Origin: Scylla paramamosain
Taxonomy: Eukaryota > Arthropoda > Malacostraca > Decapoda > Portunidae
Direction: 5' to 3'
NCBI RefSeq assembly: GCF_035594125.1
Contig: NC_087190.1
Span: 6,544,501 to 6,608,500 of the forward strand
DNA length: 64,000 nucleotides
Shown here piece after piece: positions 12,724 through 27,314 of the stretch (position 1 is the stretch's first letter; every line of letters begins with the position of its first letter). The position numbers were made by a program, and so were the translations under genes. The notes under the pieces are model-generated. The model was not told where the DNA came from, made no database searches, and saw only the letters and a program-made list of their open reading frames with translations.

Positions 12724-15700
12724 CTTATTGAGAAACCTAACAACATTACCGAAAACGTGTGTGTGTTTAGTATTTTCCAGCTGGTTAGATACTAGAACGA
12801 CATTTACAGAAAACGTGCTATTTGGATGTTTTTGAGCATATTAAGCACCAAAACTCTAAAACGCATGAAAAATACCCTACATGGGAAAACAAAATAACAT
12901 TATCATCGTGTGTATTTTGAGGGTTATCTTCTTATGTACCATAACGCTAAAACGCGCGAATATTTATATATATGGAGAAACAGAATAATTTTACCAAAAA
13001 CCTACTGTGAGTGTTTTTCTTTGTGTTTAGGTACCAAAACCCCAAAATGCATACAGAGCACTCATACAAATTGCTTTATATGCATTTTGGATACAAAAAC
13101 GTGCGTTATGATTTTTTTTTAAGCTCGTAACATACCAAAAAAGTTAAAACATGCGAAACGCTCTTTATGGAGAAACAGAGCAACGTTGCCAAAAACGTGT
13201 TTTGAGTTTTTTTTTTTTTTTTTCCAATATGCTGGGTACCAAAATAACAAAACACATACAAAGCATCCTATTTGAGGTAACGAAACGGCATTCCCAGAGA
13301 TGTGTCATTTCTGTGTTTTTTGAGCATATAAGCCACAAAAAAAGCTATAAAAACATTGAAAACACTCTTTATCAAAAACACGTCTTTTGAGTGTTTTTGA
13401 GCTTCTTCCGAACCAAAAGGCTAAAACAGTGTAACACTGTTTATAGAGAAACAGAACATTACCAAAAAAATGTGTTTCTTCATTGTTTTTGGGCTTGTTA
13501 GGTAACAAAACACCAAAGTCCATGATAATCACCCGATATAGGGAAACGAAACGATATTAGCAGAAACGTGTGTTATAATTGTTTTTCAACTTCTTCAGTA
13601 ACAAAACGCTAAAAATACATGAATATCACTATATTGAGAAACAGAACAGCATCATCAAAACTTGTATTATGAGTGCTTTTCTCAATGTTAGGTACCAAAA
13701 TGCTAAAATGCATATAAAGCACAGAATAATATTACAAAAATGTGTATTATGAGTGTTTTTACCAAAATGCTAAAGTGCATGCAAACTCCCAATAAGGCAA
13801 AAACAAATAACAATAACAAAAACGTGTCTTTTCAACGTTTTTCAACTTCTTAGTACCAAAACGCGAAAACGCATACAAAACGTTGTTTATGGAGAAACAG
13901 AAGTACATAACCGAGAATTTGTCTTTTCATTGTTTTCCAACTTGTTGGGTACCGAAACGTGAAAATGCATGCAAAGCACCCTATTTGGGTAGCGAATTGA
14001 CATCACCAGAAACGTGTAATTTGTGTGATTTGAGCATATTAGGCACGAAAACGCTAGAAAGCAGAGGGAAACAAAGCAACATTATCAACAACGTGTCTTT
14101 TAAGAAATCTTAAGCTTCTTACGTACCAAAACACTAAAACATATGTAAAACACCCTTTAAGGTGAAACAAAACTATATTAAGAAAAACGTGTGTTTTGAG
14201 TGTTTTTGAGCTATTTAGGTAACAAACACCAAAATGCATCCAAAGTATCCGTTACTGGGAAACGAAACGATATTAACAGAAACGTGTGTTATAAGTGTTT
14301 TTCAACATTATTGATACCAAAACACTAAACTACGTGAATCGCTCTCTATATGGAAAAATAGAACAACATTACCAAAAACGTGTATTATGAGTGTTTTCGC
14401 CATGTTACGTACTAAAACGTCAAATGCAGACAAGCACCCTATATAACAAAAAAAAAAAAAAAAGATTACTAGAATGGCGTATTATGAGTGTTATTAAGAT
14501 TGTTAGGTACCAAAACGCCAAAATGCACGCAAATTACCCTATATGTGAATAGCAAATAACAATACCAAAAACATCTTTTCAGTAGTTCCAGCTTATTAGA
14601 TACCAACCCTCCAAAATATATACAAATCACCCTATCCGGGGTTAGAACACGACATTCCCAGAAACGTGTCAAAAAAGTGTTTTTGAGGATATTAGGCAAC
14701 AAACGGTAAAAAGGAAGAAAAACATTCATTATATAATATCAAAACTGTGTATTTTGTGTTTTTTTTTTCTTTAAGCTTCTTACGTACCAAAACGCTAAAA
14801 CACGTGTTAAATACCTTTTACAGAGAAACTGAACAACATTACCAAAAACGTATGATTTGTGTGTTTTCCAGATTGTTAGGTTTAGGTATTAAAATGCCTA
14901 AATGAATGATTTGATATATCTAAAGGAAACGATATTAACAGAAACGTGTATTATGAGCGTTTTTTTTTTTTTAGCTTCTTATGTACCAAAACGCTAAAAC
15001 ACATGAATAGGAATCTATAAGGAGACACAGAACAACACTATATAAAAAAAAAAATTTATTATGGGTGATTTTCTCTATGTTAAGTGCTAAAACGCCAAAA
15101 TGTATACAAAACACCCTACATAAAGAAATCAGAACATTATCTAAAACGTGCATTATAAGTGTTTTGAGCTTCTTATTTACCAAAACGCTAAAAGTGCATA
15201 CAAAAAATCCTTCATGGAGAAAGAAAAAAGTTGCAAAAAAAGACCATATTGAGTGTTGTTGAGCTTCTCAGCTATCAAAACTGCAAAATGAATGAAATCA
15301 CCATTTTAGTAGCCGAACGAGATTACCAAAAAAACAGCTCTTTTTGAGTGTTTTTGAAAATCTTATGTACCAAAACGCTCTATATTGGGAAAGCAAACAA
15401 CATAACCAAAAACATGTATTTTTAGTGTTTTTCAGCTTCTTACGTACCCTTTATAGAGAAACAGAAAAAAAAAAACATTGCATAAAACGTGTTTACCAAA
15501 ACTGCAAAATGCATGCAAAGCACGGAGCGACATTACCAGAAAGATATTTTTTGAGTGTTTTTGAGCTTCTTATGTATCAAAACGCTAAAGCGCGTGGAAA
15601 ACACGTTTTATGGGGATACATTACAAAAAAAAAGTGTGATTTCAGCGACTTCCAACTTGTTAGGAACCAAAACGTGAAATTCAATAAAAATATCAAGATA

Positions 15701-15837
15701 TTGGATAAAAAAAAAAAAGGATATTGAAAGAGTATTATGAGTATTTTCAGCTTCTTAGGTTAAAAGAAAAAAAACGCTAAAAAACGTCAATAGCACACTA
15801 AATCTAGAAACAGAACAACATTACTAAAAACGTCTTT
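8414..15837 (+). repeat. Diverged satellite array with loose eight-monomer period
   Basis: About 78 monomers in majority orientation. Subtypes recur in order: one with ACACGTGAATAGCACTCTAT, one after CCATGTTAGGTACC, one with GGGAAAAGAAAACAA, one with CACCCTTTATGGAG, one with GGGGTAACGAAACGACATT followed by GTGTCATTTGGGTG, one starting ATTAGGCACCAAAACGCTA with CATGGAAAACACCC, and one with CCCGATATAGGGAAACG and GATATTAACAG. The GTCATTTGGGTG subtype or its decayed forms occurs near 9875, 11556, 12322, 12820, 13303, 14018 and 14665. Spacings of 640-770 bp alternate with shorter ones near 490, as expected for an eight-monomer HOR that has lost units. Confidence 0.9.
12676..12726. repeat. (TTA)n trinucleotide microsatellite
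   Basis: A run of TTA/ATT units with two TATC interruptions replaces part of a satellite monomer after GAAAAGCAAAC. No retroelement sequence flanks it, so it may be a plain microsatellite expansion. Confidence 0.85.
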
Positions 15838-16113
<276 letters not shown>

Positions 16114-16114
16114 T

Positions 16115-18855
<2,741 letters not shown>

Positions 18856-19361
18856 CCATTTAGGCGTTTTGGTTTCTAAAAAGCTGGAAAACGCTTAAAT
18901 CATACGTTTTTGGTAATGTCTCCCGATAAAGGCTATTGTGCACGCGTTTTAGCATTTTGGAAGGTAAGAAGCTCAAAAACACTCAAAAGACACCATTTTG
19001 ATAATATTGTTTTGATTTTTATATAGAGTGTCTTCCATGCTCTTTAGAGTTTTGGTGCCTAAAGCTGAGAAGCCCCGAAATAACATTTTTTCTGTGAATA
19101 TCGTCTCTTTACCCTATAGAGGGTGAAATGGATGAATTTTTGCGTATTGGTATGTAATAAGCTGAAAAACATTCAAAATACACGTTTTTGGCAATATTAT
19201 TCTGTTTCTCCATGAAGTTTCTTTTCTCTGCATTATAGTGTTTTGGTACGTAAAAAGCAGAAAACACTCAAAAGACACGTTTTTGTTTGTTTCTCCAGTA
19301 TAGCTTACTTTTCATGCACTTTGGCGCTTTCGAAAACACTACTAATACATGTTTTTGTACC
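18856..19361 (-). repeat. Short inverted satellite block
   Basis: About five monomers in minority orientation, entered abruptly after CACGTGATTAGCACATCC and left after ACATGTTTTTGTACCC. The transition on the right marks the change from the eight-monomer family to the family containing GCGTGTTAGGCACC. Confidence 0.87.
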
Positions 19362-22264
19362 CTAAATGAGGAAAGGAAACGCGATTTCCAGAAAAGTGCC
19401 TTTTGAATGTTTATTGGCGTGCTAGGCACCAAAACGCTAAAAAGCAGGGAAAGCACCCTATAAAGGAAAACAAAACAACTTAACCAAAAACGTCTGTTTT
19501 CAGTGATTTTGAGTTTCTTACGTACCGAAACGCTAAATCGCATAAAAAAAAAAACATGGAGAAATAATATTATCAAAAACAAATATTTCGAGTGTTTTTG
19601 AGTTAGTTAAGTAGAAAAACACCAAAATGCATATATAGTATCTTAACTGGGGAAATGAAAAGACGTTACTAAAATGTGTACTATTGATGTTTTTTTTTTT
19701 TTTAACTTATTAGGTACGAAGTCGCTAAAATGCATGAATAACACTCTATATGAAATAACATTACCAAAAACGTATATTTTCAGTGTTTTCACATTGTTAT
19801 GAATGAAAACGCCATAAAGCATGTAAAGCCCCCTATTTGGGGAAAGGAAACGAGATTTCAGAAACGTGTCTAAAATATGTTCTTCAGCGTGTTAGGCACA
19901 AAAATGCTAAAAATTATAAAAAATCACCTGATATGGGAATACAAAACAACATTAAGAAAACGTTTCTTTTGAGTGTCCTACGTACCAAAACGAAAAAAAA
20001 AAAACAGAAAACATCCTTTATGGAGAAACATAATAACATTACCAAAAACAAGTATTTTTAATGTTTTATAAGATTGTTACATAAAAAACGCCTAAATGAA
20101 TCGAAAATACCCTATATGGGAAAAATCAAAAGACATTACGAGAAACGTGTATTATGAGTGTTTTTGACCTTCTTAGTATCAAAAAGGGTAAAACGCATGA
20201 ATAACGCTCTATATGGAGAAAAAGAACAATATTGACATTGTTAGTTACCAAAAAGCCAAAATGCATATATAGATATATGAAACATCAAAAACGCATGAAA
20301 ATACCCTATATGGAGAAAGAGAATACATTTACCAAAAACGTGTATTTTGAGTGTCTTTGAGCTTATTATGTAGAAAATCGCCTATCATCAAACAAAACAC
20401 CCTGCATATGGAAATGAAAGGACATTACGAGAAACGTTTGTTATGTAAAAAGCTTCAATAGTGCTCTGAAGAAAAAGAACAAACTTACCAAAAACGTGTA
20501 TTTTTTTACATTGATAATTACCAAAATGCGAACATGCAGGTAAAGCAACCTATATGAAGAAATGAAACGAAATCACTAGAAACTTGTCTTTTGTTATTTT
20601 TGAGCGTGTTTGGCACCAAATCAGTAAGAAGTAAGCAACGAAATCACCCTATAGGGGAATGCAAAACTACTAAAACGTCTCTTTAGAGTGTTTTTTTTAG
20701 GTTGTTACGAACTAAAATGTCAAAATACATGCAAACACCCTGTTAGGTACCAAAGCACCAAAAAGAGCCTATATGAGGAAATGAAAGGACATGACAAAAA
20801 ACGTGTATTATGAGTTTTTTTTTTCAGCTTCTCAGGTACCAAAACGCTAAAATAAATGAGAAGCACACTGTATGGAGAAAGAGAAAAACTTTACCAAAAT
20901 CGTGTAATTTGAATGTTTTTTTTTTTTTTCACATTGTCAGGTAGCAAAACATCATAATGTTTGCTCGCTATACGAGAAAATTAAACAACAATGTAAGAAA
21001 TGTGTTTTTATGTGTTTTTCAGCGTGTTAGGCACGAAAACGCTAAATAGCATGGAAAGCACTTTATATAGAAATGCAAAATAACATTACTAAAAGCATGT
21101 CTTTTAAGTGTTTTAATCTTTTTACGTTCCAAAACGCTAAACCACGTGCAAGAAACAAAAATAAGCCTACCAAATAGAAAAACCTTACCTAAAACGTGTA
21201 TTTTGAGTCTTTTTCAGTCTGTTACGTACATCAACTTAAAAATGCATGTAAAGCACCCTGTATGTGGAAACGATAGGTACCAAACACCAAACCGCCTGAA
21301 TGAAAATTTAATATATCCTATATCTCTTAATGGAGAAACAGAACATCACCAAAAATGTGTTTTTTAGTGTTTTTTTTTTTTACCTTGTTATGTACCAAAA
21401 CGTCAAAAAACATACGAAGCATCCTTTATGGGGAAATAGAAAGACATTAGGAGAAACAAGTTTTGTTAGTGTTTTTGAGCTTCCCAAATACCAAAACGCT
21501 AAAACGCATGAATAGCACCCTACGAGTATATAGAGAAAAGGAACAACATTAGCTAAAACCTTTATTTTGAGCGTTTTTCACATTATGTAGCAAAACATCA
21601 TAATGCATGCAGATCCCTATATGAAGAAGCAAAACTATATTACAGGAAACGTGTCTTTTGAGTGTTTACTTGAGTGTTAGGAATCAAAATGCTAAAAAGC
21701 ATTGAAAGCACCCTATTTGGCAATATAAAATAACATTACCAAGAAAGTATCTTTAGAGTGTTTTTCACCTTCTTACGTCCGAAATCGCTGAAACGGAGAA
21801 ACAGAATAACATTACCAAAAACTTGTATTTTGATTGTTTTTGTGCTTGTTAAGTACAAAAATGCCAAATTACACGCAAAGCATCCTACATGGAGAAAACA
21901 AAGGACATTACGAGAAAAGTGTATTATGAGAGATTTTGAGCTTTTTAGGTACCAAGACTCAAAAACACATGATTAGCACTTTGTATGGAAAAAAAAAAGC
22001 TCTACCGAAAACTTTTACTTAAACTCTTTTTCATATTGTTAAGTACCAAAAGACAAAATGCATTGGAAGCCCCCTTTATCGGGAAACGAAACATTATCAT
22101 CAACGTGCCTTTTGAGTGTTTTTCAACGTGTTAGACACCAGAACGCTAAAAAACATCGAAAGCACTCTATAAAGGAATACAAAACAACATTACTAAAAAC
22201 GTGTTTTATAGGTTCTTATGTACAGAAACGCTAAAACCCATGCAAAACACCCTTTTATGGAGAA
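19362..22264 (+). repeat. Satellite array with pentamer-type order
   Basis: Majority orientation. A subtype with GCGTGTTAGGCACCAAAACG and CTAAAAAGCA-GGGAAAGCAC recurs near 19410, 19890, 20607, 21033, 21670 and 22125. Spacings are about 426-717 bp, equal to five monomers or five plus two or three. The order per unit is: CGTGTTAGGCACC monomer, TTACGTACC with CCCTTTATGGAG, a monomer ending ATTACGAGAAACGTGTATTA, a CATGAATAGCACTC monomer, and one introduced by CACATTGTTAGG. The same five subtypes, doubled and diverged, make up the 1.1-kb HOR after 27.3 kb, so this block resembles its ancestor. Confidence 0.8.
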
Positions 22265-23547
22265 GCGAAATAAATATTTCGTTGATAAATTACATTCAGG
22301 AAAGTTAGGGAACATCCCTTACAGAAGAAAAAGATCGCAGAAGAATGATCCTAAATGGATGACTGAGGTTAAAACACTAAATAGGGCGAAGGAGAAGTAT
22401 ATATGAGATTAAAGACAGGGGAAGTGGTTTTAAGGCCATAATATAATGAATTAGAAAAGTCAGGAGTTTAAAAAGGGAAGCTAAAAATAGTTATGAATTA
22501 AAGGTAGCCAGCCAAGCGAAGATGGACCTCAAGGGATTTTATCAGGCATATAAGACGAAGAATAGAGAAACAATAGTTCCTTAAAGACAGCAGAATGGGA
22601 CCTGATTAGTTGTTGAGAAAAGATTAGTAAAATTGTGAGCGAGTATTTCTTAATTGTCTTTGCCCAGGAAAACATGCAGGATTTGCCGAATAGTGAGAAG
22701 ATATTTAGAGTAGAAGAGGATGAGAAGCTGACAGATATTACCATGACTAAAAGAGATAGTGGAACAGGAGATAGATAAGGTGAAAAGTTCAAGTCACCAG
22801 GACCAGATGAAATATATTCCACAGTATTTAAGGAAAGGAAAAAGGTTATAAGTAATCTGTTAGTTTCTGTCCTTAGTAAATCACTTTAGTCATGTGAGGT
22901 ATCGGTAATTTGGAGGCAGGCGAATATAGTACCTACCTTTAAGAAAGGAGATAAAACTTTAACTTCTAACCTGTCAGCTTAACTTCTGTTGAATGTAAAA
23001 TAATGGAGTCAATAATAGCGAAGAACATTTAAGAGCATTTAGACAAACATAACTTGATAACTCAGTTACAGCACGGCTTTTGGAATGGGCAGTCTTACCT
23101 AAGAAACTTGGTAAGTTTATACAGTAAGGTTTACAAGGCGGCAGATAATGGTGATAGTTATGGCATCCTCTATCAGGACTTTAGTAAAGCGTTTGACAAG
23201 GTACCCCATCAGAGGCTACTGAGAAATGTTAGGGCGCACGAGAGAGATGAGGTGTTTAGATTGAATAAGGTCATGGCTAAGCGTCAGGCGACAGTGTTGT
23301 AATAAACGGCTCTAAATCGGAGTGGGGTCAAGTAATTAGTGGGGTGACAAAGGGATGATTAGTATTAGGGCCGATATTGTTTGTAATATATGTCAATGGC
23401 TTGGATAGTGGAATTAGTAGTGTTATTAGTAAATTTGCGGATGACACGAGAATATGTAGATTAATTAGGTCAGAATCGCATACCATCGTCTTGCAGGCAG
23501 ATTTGAATAGGTTGAACGAATGGACGGACAGATGGCAAATGCAGTTT
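22265..23547 (+). mobile_element. CR1-like LINE, left half (split by nested element)
   Basis: Non-satellite sequence starts just after CTTTTATGGAGAAG. In plus-strand reading the first codons give NKYFVDKLHSGKLGNIPYRR and KNDPKWMTEVKTLNRAKEKY, a pre-RT region seen in CR1/L2-type ORF2 proteins. Reverse-transcriptase motifs follow further right. The element is interrupted at 23547 after the codons for WQMQF and resumes at 26525. It is heavily decayed, with many frameshifts and stops between 22400 and 23050. The 5' part, including the endonuclease, is missing, as usual for truncated LINE copies. Confidence 0.88.
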
Positions 23548-23565
23548 TTTTATTTTTTTATTTAG
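23054..23565 (+). pseudogene. CR1-like reverse transcriptase, broken
   Basis: The open stretch 23054-23302 carries the fingers/palm start (QHGFWNGQSYLRNLV) and motif A, YQDFSKAFDKVPHQRLL, with the first catalytic aspartate at about residue 42. The frame then breaks. The motif B region (GVPQGS..LGP in the family) is degraded to GVTKG followed by a TGA at 23356-23358. The next open stretch begins with LFVIYVNGLDSG, and motif C, KFADD, lies at about 23431-23445 with both catalytic aspartates intact. The last codons give NEWTDRWQMQF, where the nested LINE tail interrupts. It is an inactive remnant, clearly older than the insertion that splits it. Confidence 0.87.
23541..23547. repeat. Target-site duplication GCAGTTT, left copy
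   Basis: GCAGTTT at the left junction of the nested LINE is matched by GCAGTTT at 26525-26531. Removing the nested element and one copy rejoins the CR1 frame (W-Q-M-Q-F-N-V-N-K-C-K), so the boundaries are well supported. Confidence 0.85.
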
Positions 23566-23650
23566 GAAGGATACTGGCCAAGGGCAACAAAAATCTAATA
23601 AAAAAAATGCCCACTGAAATGCCAGTCCCATAAAAGGGTCAAAGCAGTGG

Positions 23651-24352
23651 TCAAAAATTGGTGGATAAGTGTCTTGAAACCTCCCTCTTGAAGGAATTCA
23701 AGTCATAGGAAGGTGGAAATACAGAAGCAGGCAGGGAGTTCCAGAGTTTACCAGAGAAAGGGATGAATGATTGAGAATACTGGTTAACTCTTGCGTTAGA
23801 GAGGTGGATAGAATAGGGGTGAGAGAAAGAAGAAAGTCTTGTGCAGCGAGGCCGCGGAAGGAGGGGAGGCATGCAGTTAGCAAGATCAGAAGAGCAGTTG
23901 GCATGAAAATAGCGGTAGAAGACAGCTAGCTATGCAACATTGCGGCGGTGAGAGAGGGGCTGAAGACAGTCAGTTAGAGGAGAGGAGTTGATGAGACGAA
24001 AAGCTTTTGATTCCACCCTGTCTAGAAGAGCAGTATGAGTGGAACCCCCCCCAGACATGTGAAGCATACTCCATACATGGACGGATAAGGCCCTTGTACA
24101 GAGTTAGCAGCTGGGGGGTGAGAAAAACTGGCGGAGACGTCTCAGAACACCTAACTTCATAGAAGCTGTTTTAGCTAGAGATGAGATGTGAAGTTTCCAG
24201 TTCAGATTATAAGTAAAGGACAGACCGAGGATGTTCAGTGTAGAAGAGAGGGACAGTTGAGTGTCATTGAAGAAGAGGGGATAGTTGTCTGGAAGGCTGT
24301 GTCGAGTTGATAGATGGAGGAATTGAGTTTTTGAGGCATTGAACAATACCAA
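23651..24352 (-). pseudogene. LINE ORF2 C-terminal region, frameshifted (copy 2)
   Basis: Continuation of the nested ORF2 downstream of the 16-base deletion. The stretch 24352-24104 encodes [12 protein letters not shown] through LGVLRRLRQFFSPPS and is closed by a stop because a G-run of six bases at about 24113-24118 is out of register. A C8 run near 24045-24052 breaks the frame again. The final open stretch (23872-23651) ends with SFIPFSGKLWNSLPASVFPP and LNSFKREVSRHL, the usual C-terminal signature of Jockey-group ORF2 proteins. The copy at 7.6-8.4 kb shares the out-of-register G run (nine bases, same frame), so that defect may predate both insertions or the run may be unstable. Confidence 0.85.
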
Positions 24353-26524
24353 TCAGAAATTTTAGAAAGATCAGAATTCAGGCGTTCTGTGGCTTCCCTG
24401 CGTGATATGTTTACCTCCTGAAGGGTTGGACGTCTATGAAAAGACGTGGAAAAGTGCAGGGTGGTATCATCAGCATAGGAGTGGATAGGACAAGAAGTTT
24501 GGTTTAGAAGATCATTAATGAATAATAAGAAGAGAGTGGGTGACAGGACAGAACCCTGAGGAACACCACTGTTAATAGATTTAGGAGAAGAACAGTGACC
24601 GTCTACCACAGCAGCAATAGAACGGTCAGAAAGGAAACTTGTGATGAAGTTACAGAGAGAAGGATAGAAACCGTAGGAGGGTAGTTTGGAAATCAAAGCT
24701 TTGTGCCAGACTCTATCAAAGGCTTTTGATATGTCCAAGGCAACAGCAAAAGTTTCACCAAAGTCCCTAAAAGAGGATGACCAAGACTCAGTAAGGAAAG
24801 CCAGAAGATCACCAGTAGAGCGGCCTTGACGGAACCCATACTGGCGATCAGATAGAAAGTTGTGAAGTGATAGATATTTAAGAATCTTCCTGTTGAGGAT
24901 AGATTCAAAAACTTTAGATAAGCAGGAAATTAAAGCAATAGGACGGTAGTTTGAGGGATTAGAGCGGTCACCCTTTTTAGGAACAGGTTGAATGTAGGCA
25001 AACTTCCAGCAAGAAGGAAAGGTAGATGTTGACAGACAGAGCTGAAAGAGTTTGACTAGGCAAGGTGCAAGCACGGAGGCACAGTTTCGGAGAACAATAG
25101 GAGGGACCCCATCAGGTCCATAAGCCTTCTGAGGGTTCAGGCCAGCGAGGGCATGGAAAACATCATTGCAAAGAATTTTAATACGTGGCATGAAGTAGTC
25201 AGAGGGTGGAGGAGAGGGAGGAACAAGCCCAGAATCGTCCAAGGTAGAATTTTTAGCAAAGGTTTGAGCAAAGAGTTCAGCTTTAGAAATAGATGTGATA
25301 GCAGTGGTGCCATCTGGTTGAAGTAGAGGAGGGAAAGAAGAAGAAGCAAAGTTATTGGAGATATTTTTGACTAGATGCCAGAAATCACGAGGGGAGTTAG
25401 ATCTTGAAAGGTTTTGACATTTTCTGTTAATGAAGGAGTTTTTGGCTAGTTGGAGAACAGACTTGGCATGGTTCCGGGCAGAAATATAAAGTGCATGAGA
25501 TTCTGGTGATGGAAGGCTTAAGTACCTTTTGTGGGCCACCTCTCTATCATGTATAGCACGAGAACAAGCTGTGTTAAACCAAGGTTTAGAAGGTTTAGGA
25601 CGAGAAAAAGAGTGAAGAATGTACGCCTCCATGCCAGACACTATCACCTCTGTTATGCGCTCAGCACACAAAGACGGGTCTCTGACACGGAAGCAGTAGT
25701 CATTCCAAGGAAAATCAGCAAAATACCTCCTCAGGTCCCCCCCACTAGCAGAGGCAAAATGCCAGAGGCACCTTCGCTTAGGGGGATCCTGAGGAGGGAT
25801 TGGAGTGATAGGACAAGATAAAGATATGAGATTGTGATCGAAGGAGCCCAACGGAGAAGAAAGGGTGACAGCATAAGCAGAAGGATTAGAGGTCAGGAAA
25901 AGGTCAAGAATGTTGGGCGTATCTCCAACACGGTCAGGAATACGAGTAGGGTGTTGCACCAATTGCTCTAGGTCATGGAGGATAGCAAAGTTGTAGGCTA
26001 GTTCACCAGGATGGTCAGTGAAGGGAGAGGAAAGCCAAAGCTGGTGGTGAACATTGAAGTCTCCAAGAATGGAGATCTCTGCAAAAGGGAAGAGGGTCAG
26101 AATGTGCTCCACTTTGGAAGTTAAGTAGTCAAAGAATTTCTTATAGTCAGAGGAGTTAGGAGAGAGGTACACAGCACAGATAAATTTAGTTTGAGAATGA
26201 CTCTGTAGTCGTAGCCAGATGGTGGAAAAACTCGGAAGATTCAAGAGCGTGGGCACGAGAGCAGGTTAAGTCATTGCGCACATAAACGCAGCATCCAGCT
26301 TTGGATCGAAAATGAGGATAGAGAAAGTAGGAGGGAACAGAAAAGGGGCTACTGTCAGTTGCCTCAGACACCTGAGTTTCAGTGAGGAAAAGAAGATGAG
26401 GTTTAGAAGAGGAGAGGTGGTGTTCTACAGATTGAAAATTAGATCTTAGACCGCGAATGTTGCAGAAGTTAATGAAGAAAAAGTTGAGGGAGGTGTCAAG
26501 ACACTTAGGGTCGTCGACGGAAAG
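24353..26524 (-). pseudogene. LINE ORF2: APE endonuclease plus reverse transcriptase
   Basis: Two overlapping open frames make up the bulk of the protein. The first (top coordinates 26524 down to ~26240) has the endonuclease N-terminus, FCNIRGLRSNFQSV and FLTETQ with the metal-binding glutamate. A T5 run near 26232-26236 adds one base and shifts the frame. The second (26256 to ~24350 in its own frame) continues with ILGDFNVHH at residues 63-71 and [10 protein letters not shown] at 137-146 (F where the family often has S in SDH). The RT domain has YGPDGV (379-384), [18 protein letters not shown] (425-442), [10 protein letters not shown] (472-481), [13 protein letters not shown] (motif A, 506-518), [12 protein letters not shown] (motif B, 562-573) and SYADD (motif C, 593-597). 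After SDLSKISDW (~636) a 16-base deletion shifts the frame. All RT catalytic aspartates are present, but the two frameshifts make the copy inactive. Confidence 0.92.
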
Positions 26525-26531
26525 GCAGTTT
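26525..26531. repeat. Target-site duplication GCAGTTT, right copy
   Basis: Right partner of the duplication at 23541-23547, flanking the nested LINE. Confidence 0.85.
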
Positions 26532-27314
26532 AATGTCAACAAATGCAAAGCACTTAGCGTAAGTAGAAGAAACCCACACAGTAGTTACACAATGAACAAC
26601 CAAGTTCTGGTAGGTTCAGGGTAAGTAAAAGATTTGAGATGTAAGGTTATATCTGAACTCCGTCTAAGAAAGCAATGGAAAGAGGCCAGAAACAAAGCAA
26701 ATAGTGTATTATGATTCATTTTCAGGAGTGCTAAAAGTAGAACTCCCGAAGTAATATTAAAGTTACATTTGGCGCTGGTCAGACTTCATATAGACTACGC
26801 TGTCCAATTCTGGTCACCACATCACAGGAAGGATAAAGGTCTATTAAAATCAGTACAAAGGAAAATGAATAAAAGGATACAGAGGATGAGGAATATTCCT
26901 TACGAAGCGATATTCAAGCTGTTAAATTTACATTCTTAAAAGAGACGTTGGTTAAGAGTGGACCTAATAGAAGTCTTTTAGTGGTATATGGGTAATAATA
27001 AAGGGAACATAAGGAAAACTCTTAGAATCTGTAAATATGATAGAACAAGAAAAACGGGTTCAAGCCTGAAAACTTGATGTTCAAAAAGGAGACAGGAAGG
27101 AATTGGTTCTCAAATAGAGTAGTAGATGATTGGAACTGACGTAGTAATCAAGCTGTTAGTGCTCAGGCATTTGGGAACAGTAAGAGAAAATTACACATTT
27201 ATGGATGGGGATGATAGGTGGAAATAGGTAGGCATATTTCATACAAGTACCGCCACTTGTAAGCCTGATGCCTTCCTGCAGATTTACTTATTTCTTATGT
27301 TCTTATGTTCTTAT
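26525..27314 (+). mobile_element. CR1-like LINE, right half with (TTCTTATG)n-like tail
   Basis: Resumes the host LINE with GCAGTTT and codons for NVNKCKALSVSRRNPHSSYTMN. Recognisable decayed peptides follow: RTPEVILKLHLALVR, IDYAVQFWSPHHRKD, SVQRKMNKRIQRMRNIPYEA, and a WYMGNNKGN box after an in-frame stop. Several further stops follow, for example after LLNLHS. The 3' end carries GCCTGATGCCTTCCTGCAG and a tail of TTCTTATG repeats (about 27292-27314), a short octamer tail as found at the 3' ends of CR1-clade elements. Satellite restarts at ATTACCAAAAGCGTG. Confidence 0.87.

Larger units (their letters stand above)
23548..26524 (-). mobile_element. Nested Jockey-like LINE (copy 2), nearly full ORF2
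   Basis: A 2977-bp minus-strand insertion into the CR1-like element. Its 3' end is at the left: an A-rich tail (T-rich on the top strand, 23545-23562), then a short 3' UTR shared with the 7.5-kb copy. Its 5' end at 26524 falls inside the endonuclease coding region, with no ORF1 or 5' UTR visible, so it is probably 5'-truncated. The perfect 7-bp target duplication and readable domains mark it as much younger than the host LINE. It belongs to the Jockey/CR1/I group of APE-endonuclease LINEs. The exact clade is uncertain from motifs alone. Confidence 0.92.
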
